From Cytophagaceae bacterium (GTDB lineage Bacteria; Bacteroidota; Bacteroidia; Cytophagales; Cytophagaceae), in NCBI GenBank assembly GCA_025454925.1, contig JALONM010000058.1:1-45261 (forward strand): 45,261 nucleotides of DNA, read 5' to 3'. A program made the translations under genes and the position numbers. A model generated the notes under the pieces. That model saw only the letters and a program-made list of their open reading frames with translations. It searched no databases and had not been told where the DNA came from. Every line of letters starts with the position of its first letter. Positions within the stretch are counted from its first letter, which is position 1. Below are positions 24,117-32,250 of the stretch, one piece after another.

Positions 24117-24232
24117 CGAGATGGGCGATCCGGGCCTTTGGCCCGGCCAGGCTATCCGCTCCTACTCCTCGCGGTGGCGGCGCCTTCAGCGCCACCACCC
24201 CTGTGGGGTATCCGCTGCTATCCTTATAGCAA
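24117..24232 (-). repeat. Palindrome-rich intergenic repeat, copy C (related family)
   Basis: The region holds CCGGGCC-TTT-GGCCCGG (24130-24146), an 11-bp stem with one mismatch (24173-24183 with 24189-24199, core GGTGGCGGCGC) and CCCC-TGT-GGGG (24198-24208). On the minus strand it contains GAGCGGATAGCCTGGCC, resembling the GCAGCGATAGCC core of copies A and B, and GGTGGTGGCGC, shared with the second hairpin of copy B. It fills the gap between the response regulator and the lipoprotein gene. Confidence 0.65.
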
Positions 24233-24332
24233 GGCTTCTCAATTCCTCCCTGGTACTGTGCAAAACCAATTTCTCCTACAACACCTATTTCCTGTTGATT
24301 TCTATATATTTGTCCTGAAAAATACCTCACTC

Positions 24333-24812
24333 ATGCCTCACGCATTCAAACGTAGAACGCTTGCCATTGTCCTGGCGAGCCTTGGTTGGTTCGCGATACA
24401 AGCCTGCCAATCTTCCGACAACACTGCCAAGGCCAACCCTTATGCCAAGCAAGTAGGCACCAGCTTTGTGGTAGACAGCATCGAATACTCCGTAAAAGAA
24501 TTTTATTATTCGGAAGAAAAAGGCAAAACCGAATTGTCGGTATTAGCTTCCATGCGCAACCTCAGCCGCAGCGAAAAAAGACAAATACCCTCCCAGTATA
24601 CCCTGCTAAGCAACCACAACAACCCGCTTCGGTACGAACCCTACCAGCTCACGCCTACCTTACTGATCGACAGCAATACGCTGTATTTAAAATATACCCT
24701 GCCTCCCAGAGAGGGTAATTACTTTAACTACAACTTACAATTCTTACACCCCACCGACACTAGTCAACGGGCCGAAGTAATGCTGTACAAATCCTTCCGG
24801 TCCGAAGGATAA
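24333..24812 (+). CDS. Hypothetical lipoprotein
   Basis: This 159-aa protein starts at the ATG at 24333. An N-terminal basic and hydrophobic segment (KRRTLAIVLASLGWFAIQAC) ends at a cysteine in a lipobox-like context (AIQAC), followed by SS and D as in Bacteroidota lipoproteins. The mature part is beta-rich (VVDSIEYSVKEFYYSEEKG and YLKYTLPPREGNYFNYNLQF), resembling small immunoglobulin-like telomeric-repeat-type lipoprotein folds of unknown role. No function is assignable. Starts upstream in this frame would run through the palindromic repeat and are rejected. Confidence 0.75.
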   Translation: MPHAFKRRTLAIVLASLGWFAIQACQSSDNTAKANPYAKQVGTSFVVDSIEYSVKEFYYSEEKGKTELSVLASMRNLSRSEKRQIPSQYTLLSNHNNPLRYEPYQLTPTLLIDSNTLYLKYTLPPREGNYFNYNLQFLHPTDTSQRAEVMLYKSFRSEG

Positions 24813-24836
24813 ATCAACCATAATTTCGCAACACAC

Positions 24837-25187
24837 ATGATTACGATCTACGGTATAAAAAATTGCGACACCATGAAAAAGGCCATGCAATGGCTCGATC
24901 AGCAAGGTCTTGCGTATCAATTCCACGATTACAAAACCAAAGGCGTCGACGCCCAACAAGTGCAACGCTGGCTGCAACATGCCCCTTCCAACGTGGTGGT
25001 CAATACCAAAGGCACTACCTGGAAAAAACTCAGTCCCGAAGATCAGGCACTGCTGCAACACCCCGATCAACTTATTCCATTGCTCTGCCAACATACCTCT
25101 GCACTCAAACGACCCATTGTCGAAGCAGACAACACGCTCCTGATTGGCTTTGACGAAAACAAATGGAAACAGGTCCTTGCTCAATAA
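24837..25187 (+). CDS. ArsC/Spx/YffB-family protein
   Basis: This 116-aa thioredoxin-fold protein begins MITIYGIKNCDTMKKAMQWL, with a single N-terminal cysteine at residue 10 in the NCDTMKKA context typical of YffB. RPIVEADNTLLIGFDENKW at the C-terminus matches the family. True arsenate reductases and Spx regulators share the fold; the single Cys and DTMKKA favour the YffB/ArsC-like group, whose function is poorly known. It lies 24 bp after the lipoprotein gene and upstream of the M23 peptidase gene. Confidence 0.88.
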   Translation: MITIYGIKNCDTMKKAMQWLDQQGLAYQFHDYKTKGVDAQQVQRWLQHAPSNVVVNTKGTTWKKLSPEDQALLQHPDQLIPLLCQHTSALKRPIVEADNTLLIGFDENKWKQVLAQ

Positions 25188-25230
25188 CTACCAAACTTTC
25201 AATAAACAAGATTACATAGTGCAACCATTC

Positions 25231-27099
25231 ATGAAACTTTTTCTCCGTACTGCTTTTATATTTCTTAGCATCTATGGAGCCTGGGCTCAAGACACCTTAC
25301 CCAAGGGCTATTTTACGTTTCCATTAAAACCCGGACAAATCAACGCCTTGTCTGCCAATATGGGCGATTTGCGACACAATCACTTCCATGGCGGACTCGA
25401 TGTAAAAACCGAAATGCGCATTGGCATACCCGTGGTTGCCTCTGCCGATGGATTTGTTTCAAGAATAAAAATATCCACCATCGGCTATGGTAAAGTCATG
25501 TACATCCAACATCCCAACGGATACATGACTGTATATGCCCACCTCGATCACTTCAATGCCGCTATTGATGCTTACATTTTGCACAAGCAATATGCCCTGG
25601 AAAAATTTGATGTAGATTTACTAATCACCCCCAACGAACTTCCTGTAAAAAAAGGGGAAATGATTGCTTACAGCGGCAACACCGGTAGCTCCAGCGGGCC
25701 GCATTTGCACTACGAAATCCGCGACATGTACGATCACCAGTTACATCCTTTACTCTTTGGTTTTCGCGAAGTACAAGACCTGCTGAAGCCATCCATGGAA
25801 TCTATTGCCATTAAAACCCTATCCCTCGACGCCCGTGTGGAAGGGGAATTTGGTCGCAAAGAATTTAAAGCCACCGGAAACACCCTGGCTAAAGCCATAC
25901 AGGCCCATGGTTGGATTGGCATCGATATCAAAGCCTTCGACGCCATGACGGGGGGAACCGGCAAATACGGACTCGCCTGTTACGAACTAAAAGTGAACGG
26001 AGAAGAGTATTTCTCCCACAACCTGAAAGGCTACCACATTCTGGAAAGCAACCAAATCAATGCGCACATCGACTACGATCATTTCGTTCGCAAAAAAGTC
26101 CGCTTTGAACATGCCTATGTCAGCGATGGCAACAGGCTTTCTACCTACCAATCCAACGCCAGCAAGGGAAAAATTTACATCGAAAAAGGCAAAACCTATC
26201 AAATCGAAATAACGCTATACGACATCTTTCAAAATGCCAGTATTTTCCGGTGCACCATCCTCGGCCAATCAAGTGCCCCTACCAGCCTTCCCAATACCAG
26301 CTGGGCTCCTGGCACCGTGCATGTATTCGACCAAATTGCCCGACTTATTCCTTCCAAACCTACCGACTCGCTCCTGCACGTGTATTATCAGGGTAAAAAA
26401 GAGGAGCTAACAAGCAGTTATCGCATTCAACAATTCCCTGCTTTCCTGATACCCTTACAACAAAGACTACCAGACTCTGCGCGCATCGATGGAAAAACAT
26501 TTGTTTTTGATTTTAAAAAGAATCTTATCCCTGGCAATGCGCATCAATTCAGGCTGGGGAAATTAAACTTTTCATTCCCCGACACCTTGCTGAACGATAC
26601 CATTTCGTTTGAATACCGCGAAGGTATTGGCCCTCTCAAGCAAGCAACCTTTAAAATACACCAGGTTTATACACCTGTGTTCGGTTATTATACATTCTCC
26701 CTCGATACCGTATTTCCAGGACCTGGTTATTACTTCGCTTTGGGAAATAAATACGAAGAAACCACACAAACCGCAACCTCCATTTCCTGCAAAACCAAAC
26801 ACTTTGGCAACTTCCAATTGCTGCGGGATGAAACAGCGCCATCGCTGCGCCTGACCACGCCTCTTAAACCAGGGGTAAAAACCAAACAACTCAAATTTCA
26901 AATTTCTGATAAACAAACGGGCATAGCCTCCTTCAGGGCAACACTCAATGGAAAATTCGTACTCATGAATTACGAACACAAAAATGCCAGTCTGTGGACA
27001 CAAATGGAAAATGCCGATGAACCTATAAGCGGGGAATTTGTTTTGCAAGTAACAGACAAGGTAGGCAATACTACCACCTTCAAACAAAAACTTCCGTAA
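25231..27099 (+). CDS. Secreted M23-family metallopeptidase
   Basis: This 622-aa protein starts at the ATG at 25231 with a signal peptide (MKLFLRTAFIFLSIYGAWAQ). The LytM/M23 domain lies at about 48-165, with the zinc ligands H53 and D57 in HFHGGLD and H160 in GPHLHYE; H158 completes the HxH. All catalytic residues are present. About 450 residues of beta-rich sequence follow, without a recognised domain or T9SS sorting tail. M23 enzymes cleave peptidoglycan cross-links or act in division and envelope signalling. It lies in the same direction as, and 1 bp upstream of, the peroxiredoxin gene. Confidence 0.9.
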   Translation: MKLFLRTAFIFLSIYGAWAQDTLPKGYFTFPLKPGQINALSANMGDLRHNHFHGGLDVKTEMRIGIPVVASADGFVSRIKISTIGYGKVMYIQHPNGYMTVYAHLDHFNAAIDAYILHKQYALEKFDVDLLITPNELPVKKGEMIAYSGNTGSSSGPHLHYEIRDMYDHQLHPLLFGFREVQDLLKPSMESIAIKTLSLDARVEGEFGRKEFKATGNTLAKAIQAHGWIGIDIKAFDAMTGGTGKYGLACYELKVNGEEYFSHNLKGYHILESNQINAHIDYDHFVRKKVRFEHAYVSDGNRLSTYQSNASKGKIYIEKGKTYQIEITLYDIFQNASIFRCTILGQSSAPTSLPNTSWAPGTVHVFDQIARLIPSKPTDSLLHVYYQGKKEELTSSYRIQQFPAFLIPLQQRLPDSARIDGKTFVFDFKKNLIPGNAHQFRLGKLNFSFPDTLLNDTISFEYREGIGPLKQATFKIHQVYTPVFGYYTFSLDTVFPGPGYYFALGNKYEETTQTATSISCKTKHFGNFQLLRDETAPSLRLTTPLKPGVKTKQLKFQISDKQTGIASFRATLNGKFVLMNYEHKNASLWTQMENADEPISGEFVLQVTDKVGNTTTFKQKLP

Positions 27100-27100
27100 C

Positions 27101-27553
27101 ATGAAATTAAAAATAGGCGACAAAGCACCGGATATTGTTTCCAAAGATTTGCAAGGCAATGAGGTAAGCCTGGCATCCTTTAAAGGCAAAAAGATAGTAT
27201 TGTATTTTTATCCGAAAGACGATACTCCCACCTGCACCAAACAGGCCTGTAACCTTCGCGATAACCATCAGCAATTACTGGCGGCCGGGTACATGGTTAT
27301 CGGCATCAGCACCGACACTTCCAAATCCCACGAAAAGTTTATTAAAAAATACCAATTGCCGTTCCCGCTGATCGCCGATCCTACCAAAGAAATAAACGAA
27401 GCCTACGGAGTATGGGCCGAAAAAAGCATGTATGGTAAAACGTATATGGGTACCCTAAGAACCACCTTTGTGATCAACGAAGAGGGGTACATCGAAAACA
27501 TTATCGAAAAAGTAGATTCGGCCAACCATAGCCAACAAATTCTTTCCGTTTAG
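27101..27553 (+). CDS. bcp: Thioredoxin-dependent thiol peroxidase (PrxQ/Bcp)
   Basis: This 150-aa AhpC/TSA-family protein has the peroxidatic C45 in YPKDDTPTCTKQACNLRD and the resolving C50 five residues later, the arrangement of PrxQ. VIGISTDTSKSHEKFIKKY and TYMGTLRTTFVINEEGYI also fit. It reduces hydroperoxides with thioredoxin in the cytoplasm. The gene follows the M23 peptidase gene by 1 bp and ends shortly before a strong hairpin at 27570-27601. Confidence 0.95.
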   Translation: MKLKIGDKAPDIVSKDLQGNEVSLASFKGKKIVLYFYPKDDTPTCTKQACNLRDNHQQLLAAGYMVIGISTDTSKSHEKFIKKYQLPFPLIADPTKEINEAYGVWAEKSMYGKTYMGTLRTTFVINEEGYIENIIEKVDSANHSQQILSV

Positions 27554-27569
27554 AAAAATCTAAGGGGCG

Positions 27570-27605
27570 CGCTCAATGGTTCATTATCAAACCATTGAGC
27601 GTCTT
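27570..27605 (+). terminator. Strong 12-bp hairpin terminator after bcp
   Basis: CGCTCAATGGTT (27570-27581) pairs with AACCATTGAGCG (27590-27601), followed by TCTTTT. It ends the lipoprotein-arsC-M23-bcp transcription unit. Confidence 0.75.
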
Positions 27606-27716
27606 TTGAAGGTGGCTTCCACAGGGTTCAGGCCTTCATTTTTAAACTTTTCTCATAAACCATGTAACCTAAACTATTTTACTCCCGTAAAATCTCCTAT
27701 CAAAAGTGCAAAGGAT

Positions 27717-27980
27717 ATGAGGTTAGTCAGTTTGGGAATAGTTTCGATGTGGTTGCTGATGGGATGTTCAGGTGAAGGTTTTTACCACCTTGACTCCGAG
27801 GAACGAGGCAAACAAAGAGGGTACCACGCCAATGAAGCCAATCGCTTGTTGGATGCCAACGAAAAAAATCGCAAGACCAACCAAGTAGCCGCCGAGAAGC
27901 ATCGTCAAAACATGAATGCTCAGGCCAAAGCCAAAACCAGAAAGGGTGTGGTTAATAATAGAGAGTTCAACTTCTATTGA
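27717..27980 (+). CDS. Small hypothetical lipoprotein
   Basis: This 87-aa protein starts at the ATG at 27717; the longer frame from 27576 runs through the terminator hairpin and is unlikely. A short signal peptide with lipobox ends in LLMGC. The remainder is very hydrophilic (YHLDSEERGKQRGYHANEAN and KNRKTNQVAAEKHRQNMNAQ), rich in Lys, Asn and Gln, probably helical. The family is unknown. It is followed by a clear terminator at 28035-28067. Confidence 0.65.
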   Translation: MRLVSLGIVSMWLLMGCSGEGFYHLDSEERGKQRGYHANEANRLLDANEKNRKTNQVAAEKHRQNMNAQAKAKTRKGVVNNREFNFY

Positions 27981-28034
27981 TTTCAAAAAACAATTTTCAA
28001 TTTCGATTTTCATAGTGTTTGGGTTATATAATTT

Positions 28035-28067
28035 AAAGTGCGGGAGCCCTCCCGCACTTTTTTTTAT
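28035..28067 (+). terminator. Intrinsic terminator after the small lipoprotein
   Basis: AAAGTGCGGGA (28035-28045) pairs perfectly with TCCCGCACTTT (28050-28060), followed by a run of T. It is a classic rho-independent terminator. Confidence 0.92.
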
Positions 28068-28123
28068 TTCTTCCATAGTAGCACTGCTTGCTATCTTTAT
28101 TTGCTAATGACAAGGAATCTTTA

Positions 28124-28192
28124 ACCGGCTTTTCACCATAGAAGCGAAGCGCACTATGGTGAAAGCTCATGGATCGTAGATCCATGGCCGGT
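28124..28192. repeat. Possible three-way-junction palindromic element
   Basis: An outer stem ACCGGC (28124-28129) pairs with GCCGGT (28187-28192). Inside it are two complete hairpins: TTTCACCATAG (28131-28141) with CTATGGTGAAA (28154-28164), and CATGGATC (28168-28175) with GATCCATG (28179-28186) around GTA. The three stems are nested without gaps larger than 3 nt, so the DNA or its RNA could fold into a compact three-way junction. No coding sequence is present. Confidence 0.75.
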
Positions 28193-28257
28193 AATCCCGA
28201 CTTAGAAAATCATGGGCTTAGAAAAGAATTTCTTCTATTTGATTCCTTCTAATGCCC

Positions 28258-28304
28258 TTGATATTAGTAGTCGTTTTTCAATAGAAGAATTTCTATGGAG
28301 AAAT
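28258..28304 (+). repeat. 47-bp direct repeat, unit 1
   Basis: The unit consists of TTGATATTAGTAGTCG, 8 diverged bases and then TAGAAGAATTTCTATGG followed by AGAAAT. Unit 2 lies at 28393-28439, 135 bp further right. The second block contains the small palindrome TAGAA-GAAT-TTCTA. Confidence 0.85.
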
Positions 28305-28338
28305 TAGGTTTTAACCGACCTTCTCTATTAAAGTGGAT

Positions 28339-28377
28339 CTGCCCCATGGCCTCCCATAAGAATTACGGAGGGGGCAG
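28339..28377. repeat. Hairpin between the direct repeats
   Basis: CTGCCCC (28339-28345) pairs with GGGGCAG (28371-28377), with a further partial pairing inside (CCTCC with GGAGG). It lies between the two 47-bp repeats. No T-run follows, so it is not an evident terminator. Confidence 0.6.
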
Positions 28378-28392
28378 TAATTTATGTAGTCA

Positions 28393-28439
28393 TTGATTTT
28401 AGTAGTCGCGTTGTCGTAGAAGAATTTCTATGGAGAAAT
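28393..28439 (+). repeat. 47-bp direct repeat, unit 2
   Basis: It matches unit 1 (28258-28304) over both conserved blocks: TTGATTTTAGTAGTCG with one difference, and the 23-bp second block exactly. The 8 bases between differ. Confidence 0.85.
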
Positions 28440-28471
28440 GCTATCTAAGGGCATGGATGGTTTTGCGTGAG

Positions 28472-28575
28472 GGATAGAGTGTAAAGCCATGGCGCCGCAG
28501 GCACCATGGCTTGCAGCGATAGCCCGGCCCGTGGTGGCGCCATAGGCGCCACCACATGGGACACGCCCCAAACAT
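28472..28575 (+). repeat. Dispersed palindromic intergenic repeat, copy B
   Basis: GGATAGAGTGTAAAGCC is followed by an 11-bp stem with one mismatch (28486-28496 with 28500-28510), the core CTTGCAGCGATAGCC (28510-28524), then a perfect 11-bp stem GTGGTGGCGCC-ATA-GGCGCCACCAC (28531-28555). Both cores match copy A at 17857-17906; the second hairpin matches one in copy C near 24.2 kb. No ORF is seen in 28100-28784 apart from these elements; the kinase promoter is presumably in 28576-28784. Confidence 0.8.
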
Positions 28576-28784
28576 TAGTTATGAATTAGAAAACGCAATA
28601 AAGGCAACCAAGTGGTAGTGAATTTAGCGGCCTAAGCAAATGGCATCCATAGTAGGGATTCGGAGGATAGGAAAAGGGAAAATCACTTCCCTTGTCAGAA
28701 AAGAACTTCTTGTATCTAGAGCACCAGCTGGTTTACAAATCATTGCAATTCTCCCGTTTAACAAGTATTATAGCAGCGGTTTAT

Positions 28785-30299
28785 ATGTTCCGGAAACTAA
28801 GTATATTTCAACGCCTCGTTATTTCGTACCTTGGATTAGGTTGGATGATGTTGTTGATTGCCTCCCTTTTCTATTATCACACCTTCAAAACCGCTTTGTT
28901 GGAGCGAACACTGGAACAACTCTCTTCCATCAATATGCTCAAACGTATTCAGATTGAAGAATACCTTGCCAAGAATACGAACATTTCCATTGCTGATCCT
29001 CAAATCAAGTTTATACTCCGCGAAAATACAGGTATCGGACAAACAGGTGAATCGTATCTGATTGACCAGACTTTGCGTATGCGCTCTCAGAGTAGATTTT
29101 TCCCGGAAAAAAATCCCCTGGAAATTTTAGTAAATACCGAAAGTGCCCAGTTGATTTTACAATATGGGGAGTCCAAGTTATTGTGTCCCGATTACCGTCA
29201 GGTACCCGTGTTAAGCGTAGGACGCTGGGTAACCAAACAAGGAGAGCGGATTGCCATCCTTACAGAAATCGATGAATCGGAAGCCATGAAGCCGGTCTAT
29301 AAAATTCGTGATTTCATAGTCATCTATGTGGTAAGTAGTTCCATCCTCATTACCATCATTACGCTGTTGCTGGCAGGCAAATTATCAAAACCAATTTTAC
29401 AACTTAAGTCCATGATAGAATCGCTGGCATTAGGGAAAATTCCGGATGAGAAAGTAGCGGCCATGGATTTTAAAGAATTGGAAGAAATTCATCAGGCCCT
29501 CGAAAAACTAAAAGACGAATTTTTAAATACCAGTCATTTTGCCAAGGAGACTGGAAATGGGAACTTCGAAGCGAACTTTTCTCCCCTGAGTCAGGATGAT
29601 ATCCTGGGCCATGCCTTGATTCAAATGCGCGACAAGCTGAAGTCGCTCACCGAAAGTCAGCTCCTCATGCAACGCCAGCGTGCTTCGGCCTTATTGGAAG
29701 GCCAGGAAAAAGAGCGGGAATTTATATCCAGAGAACTACACGATGGGGTAGGTCAGCTATTGACAGGCATTAAACTTATGCTGGAATCTGAAAAAATTCA
29801 TTTTGAAAAGAAAGATCAAATTAAAGAATTACTTTCCGAAACCATCATGGAAGTGCGCCGCATTTCTCAAAGTGCCATGCCGCCTGCCCTTGCCGGACTT
29901 GGCTTGGAGGCTGCACTCAATAATTTGCGCCGGATTATGTCTGCTAAAAACACTGTAAAAATCGAATTGGAATACGAGCTCTCACCAACCTTTAAGGGCG
30001 ATTTCGAAACCAACATTTGCCTATACCGGATCTGTCAGGAAGCCCTGAATAATATGGTTAAGTATTCGGAAGCAACGCGATGTTTGATTCATCTATGGCG
30101 AGACGAAAAACTTATTCGAATGACGATCGCAGACAATGGAAAAGGTTTCGACAAACCTTCTAAAATTTTAAACGGCAATGGTTTGCGCAATATGAAAGAA
30201 CGGGCGGCCATGCTGCAAGGAGCTTGCCGCATCGTAACCTCCGAGGGAAAAGGTACCACTGTACATGTAGAAATACCATTTTCACATACCCTAAATTAA
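28785..30299 (+). CDS. Membrane sensor histidine kinase (Cache-like, HAMP, HisKA_3)
   Basis: This 504-aa protein starts at the ATG at 28785 (MFRKLSIFQRLVISYLGLGW). TM1 lies at about 11-30, an extracytoplasmic region at 31-175 contains GIGQTGESYLID, which resembles Cache sensors, TM2 at about 176-197 and HAMP at about 198-250. A coiled linker leads to HisKA_3 with H319 in ISRELHDGVGQLL, then a HATPase with N box ICQEALNNMVKYSEA and G boxes DNGKGF and NGLRNMKERA. This is the NarX/DegS class. The LuxR-type response regulator starts 39 bp downstream, surely its partner. The ligand is unknown. Confidence 0.93.
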   Translation: MFRKLSIFQRLVISYLGLGWMMLLIASLFYYHTFKTALLERTLEQLSSINMLKRIQIEEYLAKNTNISIADPQIKFILRENTGIGQTGESYLIDQTLRMRSQSRFFPEKNPLEILVNTESAQLILQYGESKLLCPDYRQVPVLSVGRWVTKQGERIAILTEIDESEAMKPVYKIRDFIVIYVVSSSILITIITLLLAGKLSKPILQLKSMIESLALGKIPDEKVAAMDFKELEEIHQALEKLKDEFLNTSHFAKETGNGNFEANFSPLSQDDILGHALIQMRDKLKSLTESQLLMQRQRASALLEGQEKEREFISRELHDGVGQLLTGIKLMLESEKIHFEKKDQIKELLSETIMEVRRISQSAMPPALAGLGLEAALNNLRRIMSAKNTVKIELEYELSPTFKGDFETNICLYRICQEALNNMVKYSEATRCLIHLWRDEKLIRMTIADNGKGFDKPSKILNGNGLRNMKERAAMLQGACRIVTSEGKGTTVHVEIPFSHTLN

Positions 30300-30338
30300 A
30301 AGTATATTCAAGAATAATTTCTTTTGTGAGAAAGCACT

Positions 30339-30980
30339 ATGAGTTCGAGTATTAAAATCATACTGGCAGACGACCATCGCATCATCCGAGATGGTATCCG
30401 TAGTATTTTAAATCAACACCCGGAGTTTATTATTACCGGCGAGGCCTCTGATGCTGCTGCATTAATGAATTTGGTAGAAACTACCGAATTTGACATCATA
30501 TTGATGGACATCAGTATGCCTGGGAAAAATGGCATTGACTTTTTGAAGGAATACAAAAAAAAGAATTCCGGAGCTAAGATTATATTTCTTACCATGCACG
30601 AAGAACCCGAATACATCATCAAAGGGGTTAAATTGGGAGCTTCCGGATACCTTTTAAAAAACCTGGATCACACAGAGCTGGAGCTGGCGTTAAAAACGGT
30701 ATATGCAGGAAAAAAATATTTCACACCGCAGGTCTCTGCCATACTCATGGAAAACCTTTCCAATGCGGAAGAAAATGAAGAAGTAAGTGACAAACTTACC
30801 GACCGGGAGCTGGAGGTTTTGCGCGAAATTGTAAACGGACTGGCCTCCAAACAAATTGGTGAAAAACTTTTCATTAGTTCACGCACCGTGGATACGCACC
30901 GTGTAAACTTAATGCGTAAACTAGGCGTTCATAACACCGCCGAATTAGTAAAACTAGCTCTGGAAAAAAATTTAATTTAA
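30339..30980 (+). CDS. NarL/FixJ-type response regulator
   Basis: This 213-aa protein has a receiver domain with the acidic pocket D11/D12 and phosphoacceptor D57 (IILMDISMPGKNG), plus a LuxR-type HTH at about 150-210 (LTDRELEVLREIVNGLASKQ and ISSRTVDTHRVNLMRKLGVH). It is paired with the upstream HisKA_3 kinase and would bind DNA as a phosphorylated dimer. The targets are unknown; the secreted peptidase gene 22 bp downstream is probably in the same transcription unit. Confidence 0.95.
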   Translation: MSSSIKIILADDHRIIRDGIRSILNQHPEFIITGEASDAAALMNLVETTEFDIILMDISMPGKNGIDFLKEYKKKNSGAKIIFLTMHEEPEYIIKGVKLGASGYLLKNLDHTELELALKTVYAGKKYFTPQVSAILMENLSNAEENEEVSDKLTDRELEVLREIVNGLASKQIGEKLFISSRTVDTHRVNLMRKLGVHNTAELVKLALEKNLI

Positions 30981-31002
30981 ATCAAAAGTCATTCATATCA
31001 CC

Positions 31003-32163
31003 ATGAAAACCCTTGTATTTGCATTCTCAATCCTTTGGGGAACTGCGTTGTTAGCGCAAGACAGCATTCGTCTAAACAAAAAAGACGGTGGATTTAAATT
31101 CACCCTACTGAATGAACACAAAGCTACCGCTGTTAAGAACCAGCATAAATCAGGGACCTGCTGGAGTTATTCCACCCTCTCTTTTTTTGAATCGGAATTG
31201 ATGCGCATGGGCAAAGGCGAACACGACTTATCTGAAATGTTTATTGTAAGAAATACGTACAAAGGCAAAGCAGAACAATACGTGCGCATGCATGGTCATG
31301 TAAACTTCGCGGCAGGAGGAGCCTTTCACGACGTTGTAAACGTGATACGGAAATATGGAATTTTGCCGCAGGAAGCGTATCCTGGAAATCCGGAATTTCA
31401 GGACAAGCCGGTGCATAACGAAATGGATGCAGTATTGAGTGCCTTTGTAGCCGCAGTGGTGAAAAACCCCAACGGTAAACTTACCGACAAATGGAAGCGT
31501 GCCTTCGATGCCGTATTGGATGTTTATTTGGGTCCGGTAGCCGCCAGCTTTTTGTATCAAGGCAAAAGCTATTCCCCCAGCTCCTACCGAGATGCACTCG
31601 GTATTAATCCCGACGACTACATTGAAATTTCATCCTTCTCGCACCACCCTTTTTACAAACCTTTTGCCTTGGAGGTACCCGACAATTGGAGTTGGGATTT
31701 GGTGTACAATGTGCCGCTGGAAGATTTAGGTAAAATCACGGATCATGCCTTGCAAAATGGCTACACGGTAGCCTGGGCCAGTGACATCAGCGAAAAATAT
31801 TTTTCGTACGGCAATGGCGTGGCGTATGTGCCGGTAAAAGAATACGACGAAATGAGTAAAGAAGAAAAAGAAAGCATGTTTAACACCGCTCCCGACGCTG
31901 AAAGAAAAATAACTCAGGAACTGAGGCAACAAGGATTTGATAACTATACTACGGAAGACGATCACGGCATGCACATCACCGGCATGGCCAAAGATCAAAA
32001 AGGAAACCTCTATTACGTCGTAAAAAATTCCTGGGGAACTGACCGGAACGAATGCGGTGGTTATTTGTACGCCTCAAGAAACTTCATGCTGTACAAAACC
32101 ACCTGCATCATGGTGCATAAAAAAGCCCTCCCCAAAGACATTGCTAAAAAACTCGGATTATAA
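31003..32163 (+). CDS. Secreted C1-family cysteine peptidase (bleomycin hydrolase/PepC-like)
   Basis: This 386-aa protein has a signal peptide (MKTLVFAFSILWGTALLAQ). The papain-fold catalytic residues are Q47 and C53 in NQHKSGTCWSYS, H321 in DHGMHITG and N342 in KNSWGTDRNECGGY. The C1B group includes aminopeptidase C and bleomycin hydrolase, which are normally cytoplasmic hexamers; here a signal peptide points to export. There is no T9SS tail. It lies directly after the two-component pair, suggesting that its expression responds to that system. Confidence 0.92.
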   Translation: MKTLVFAFSILWGTALLAQDSIRLNKKDGGFKFTLLNEHKATAVKNQHKSGTCWSYSTLSFFESELMRMGKGEHDLSEMFIVRNTYKGKAEQYVRMHGHVNFAAGGAFHDVVNVIRKYGILPQEAYPGNPEFQDKPVHNEMDAVLSAFVAAVVKNPNGKLTDKWKRAFDAVLDVYLGPVAASFLYQGKSYSPSSYRDALGINPDDYIEISSFSHHPFYKPFALEVPDNWSWDLVYNVPLEDLGKITDHALQNGYTVAWASDISEKYFSYGNGVAYVPVKEYDEMSKEEKESMFNTAPDAERKITQELRQQGFDNYTTEDDHGMHITGMAKDQKGNLYYVVKNSWGTDRNECGGYLYASRNFMLYKTTCIMVHKKALPKDIAKKLGL

Positions 32164-32211
32164 AGTCCGTGTAAGCATCGGAAGGAATAATTTTTTTTCA
32201 CCAATACACAG

Positions 32212-32250
32212 AGCCCTGAGCAAGCCTAGCATAAGCTGTTCAGGGCTTTA
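32212..32250. terminator. Hairpin between convergent peptidase and PhyH genes
   Basis: AGCCCTGA (32212-32219) pairs with TCAGGGCT (32240-32247), followed by TTATT on the plus strand, with a T-run further upstream. It overlaps the stop codon of the PhyH-type gene and probably terminates the plus-strand unit. Confidence 0.6.

Noticed and set aside
27768-28076. A 102-codon minus-strand frame with membrane-like stretches
   Set aside because: It is antisense to the small lipoprotein and would include the terminator at 28035-28067.
28640-28957. A plus-strand frame overlapping the kinase start
   Set aside because: The kinase frame has full domain support; this frame overlaps it in another phase with no recognisable feature.
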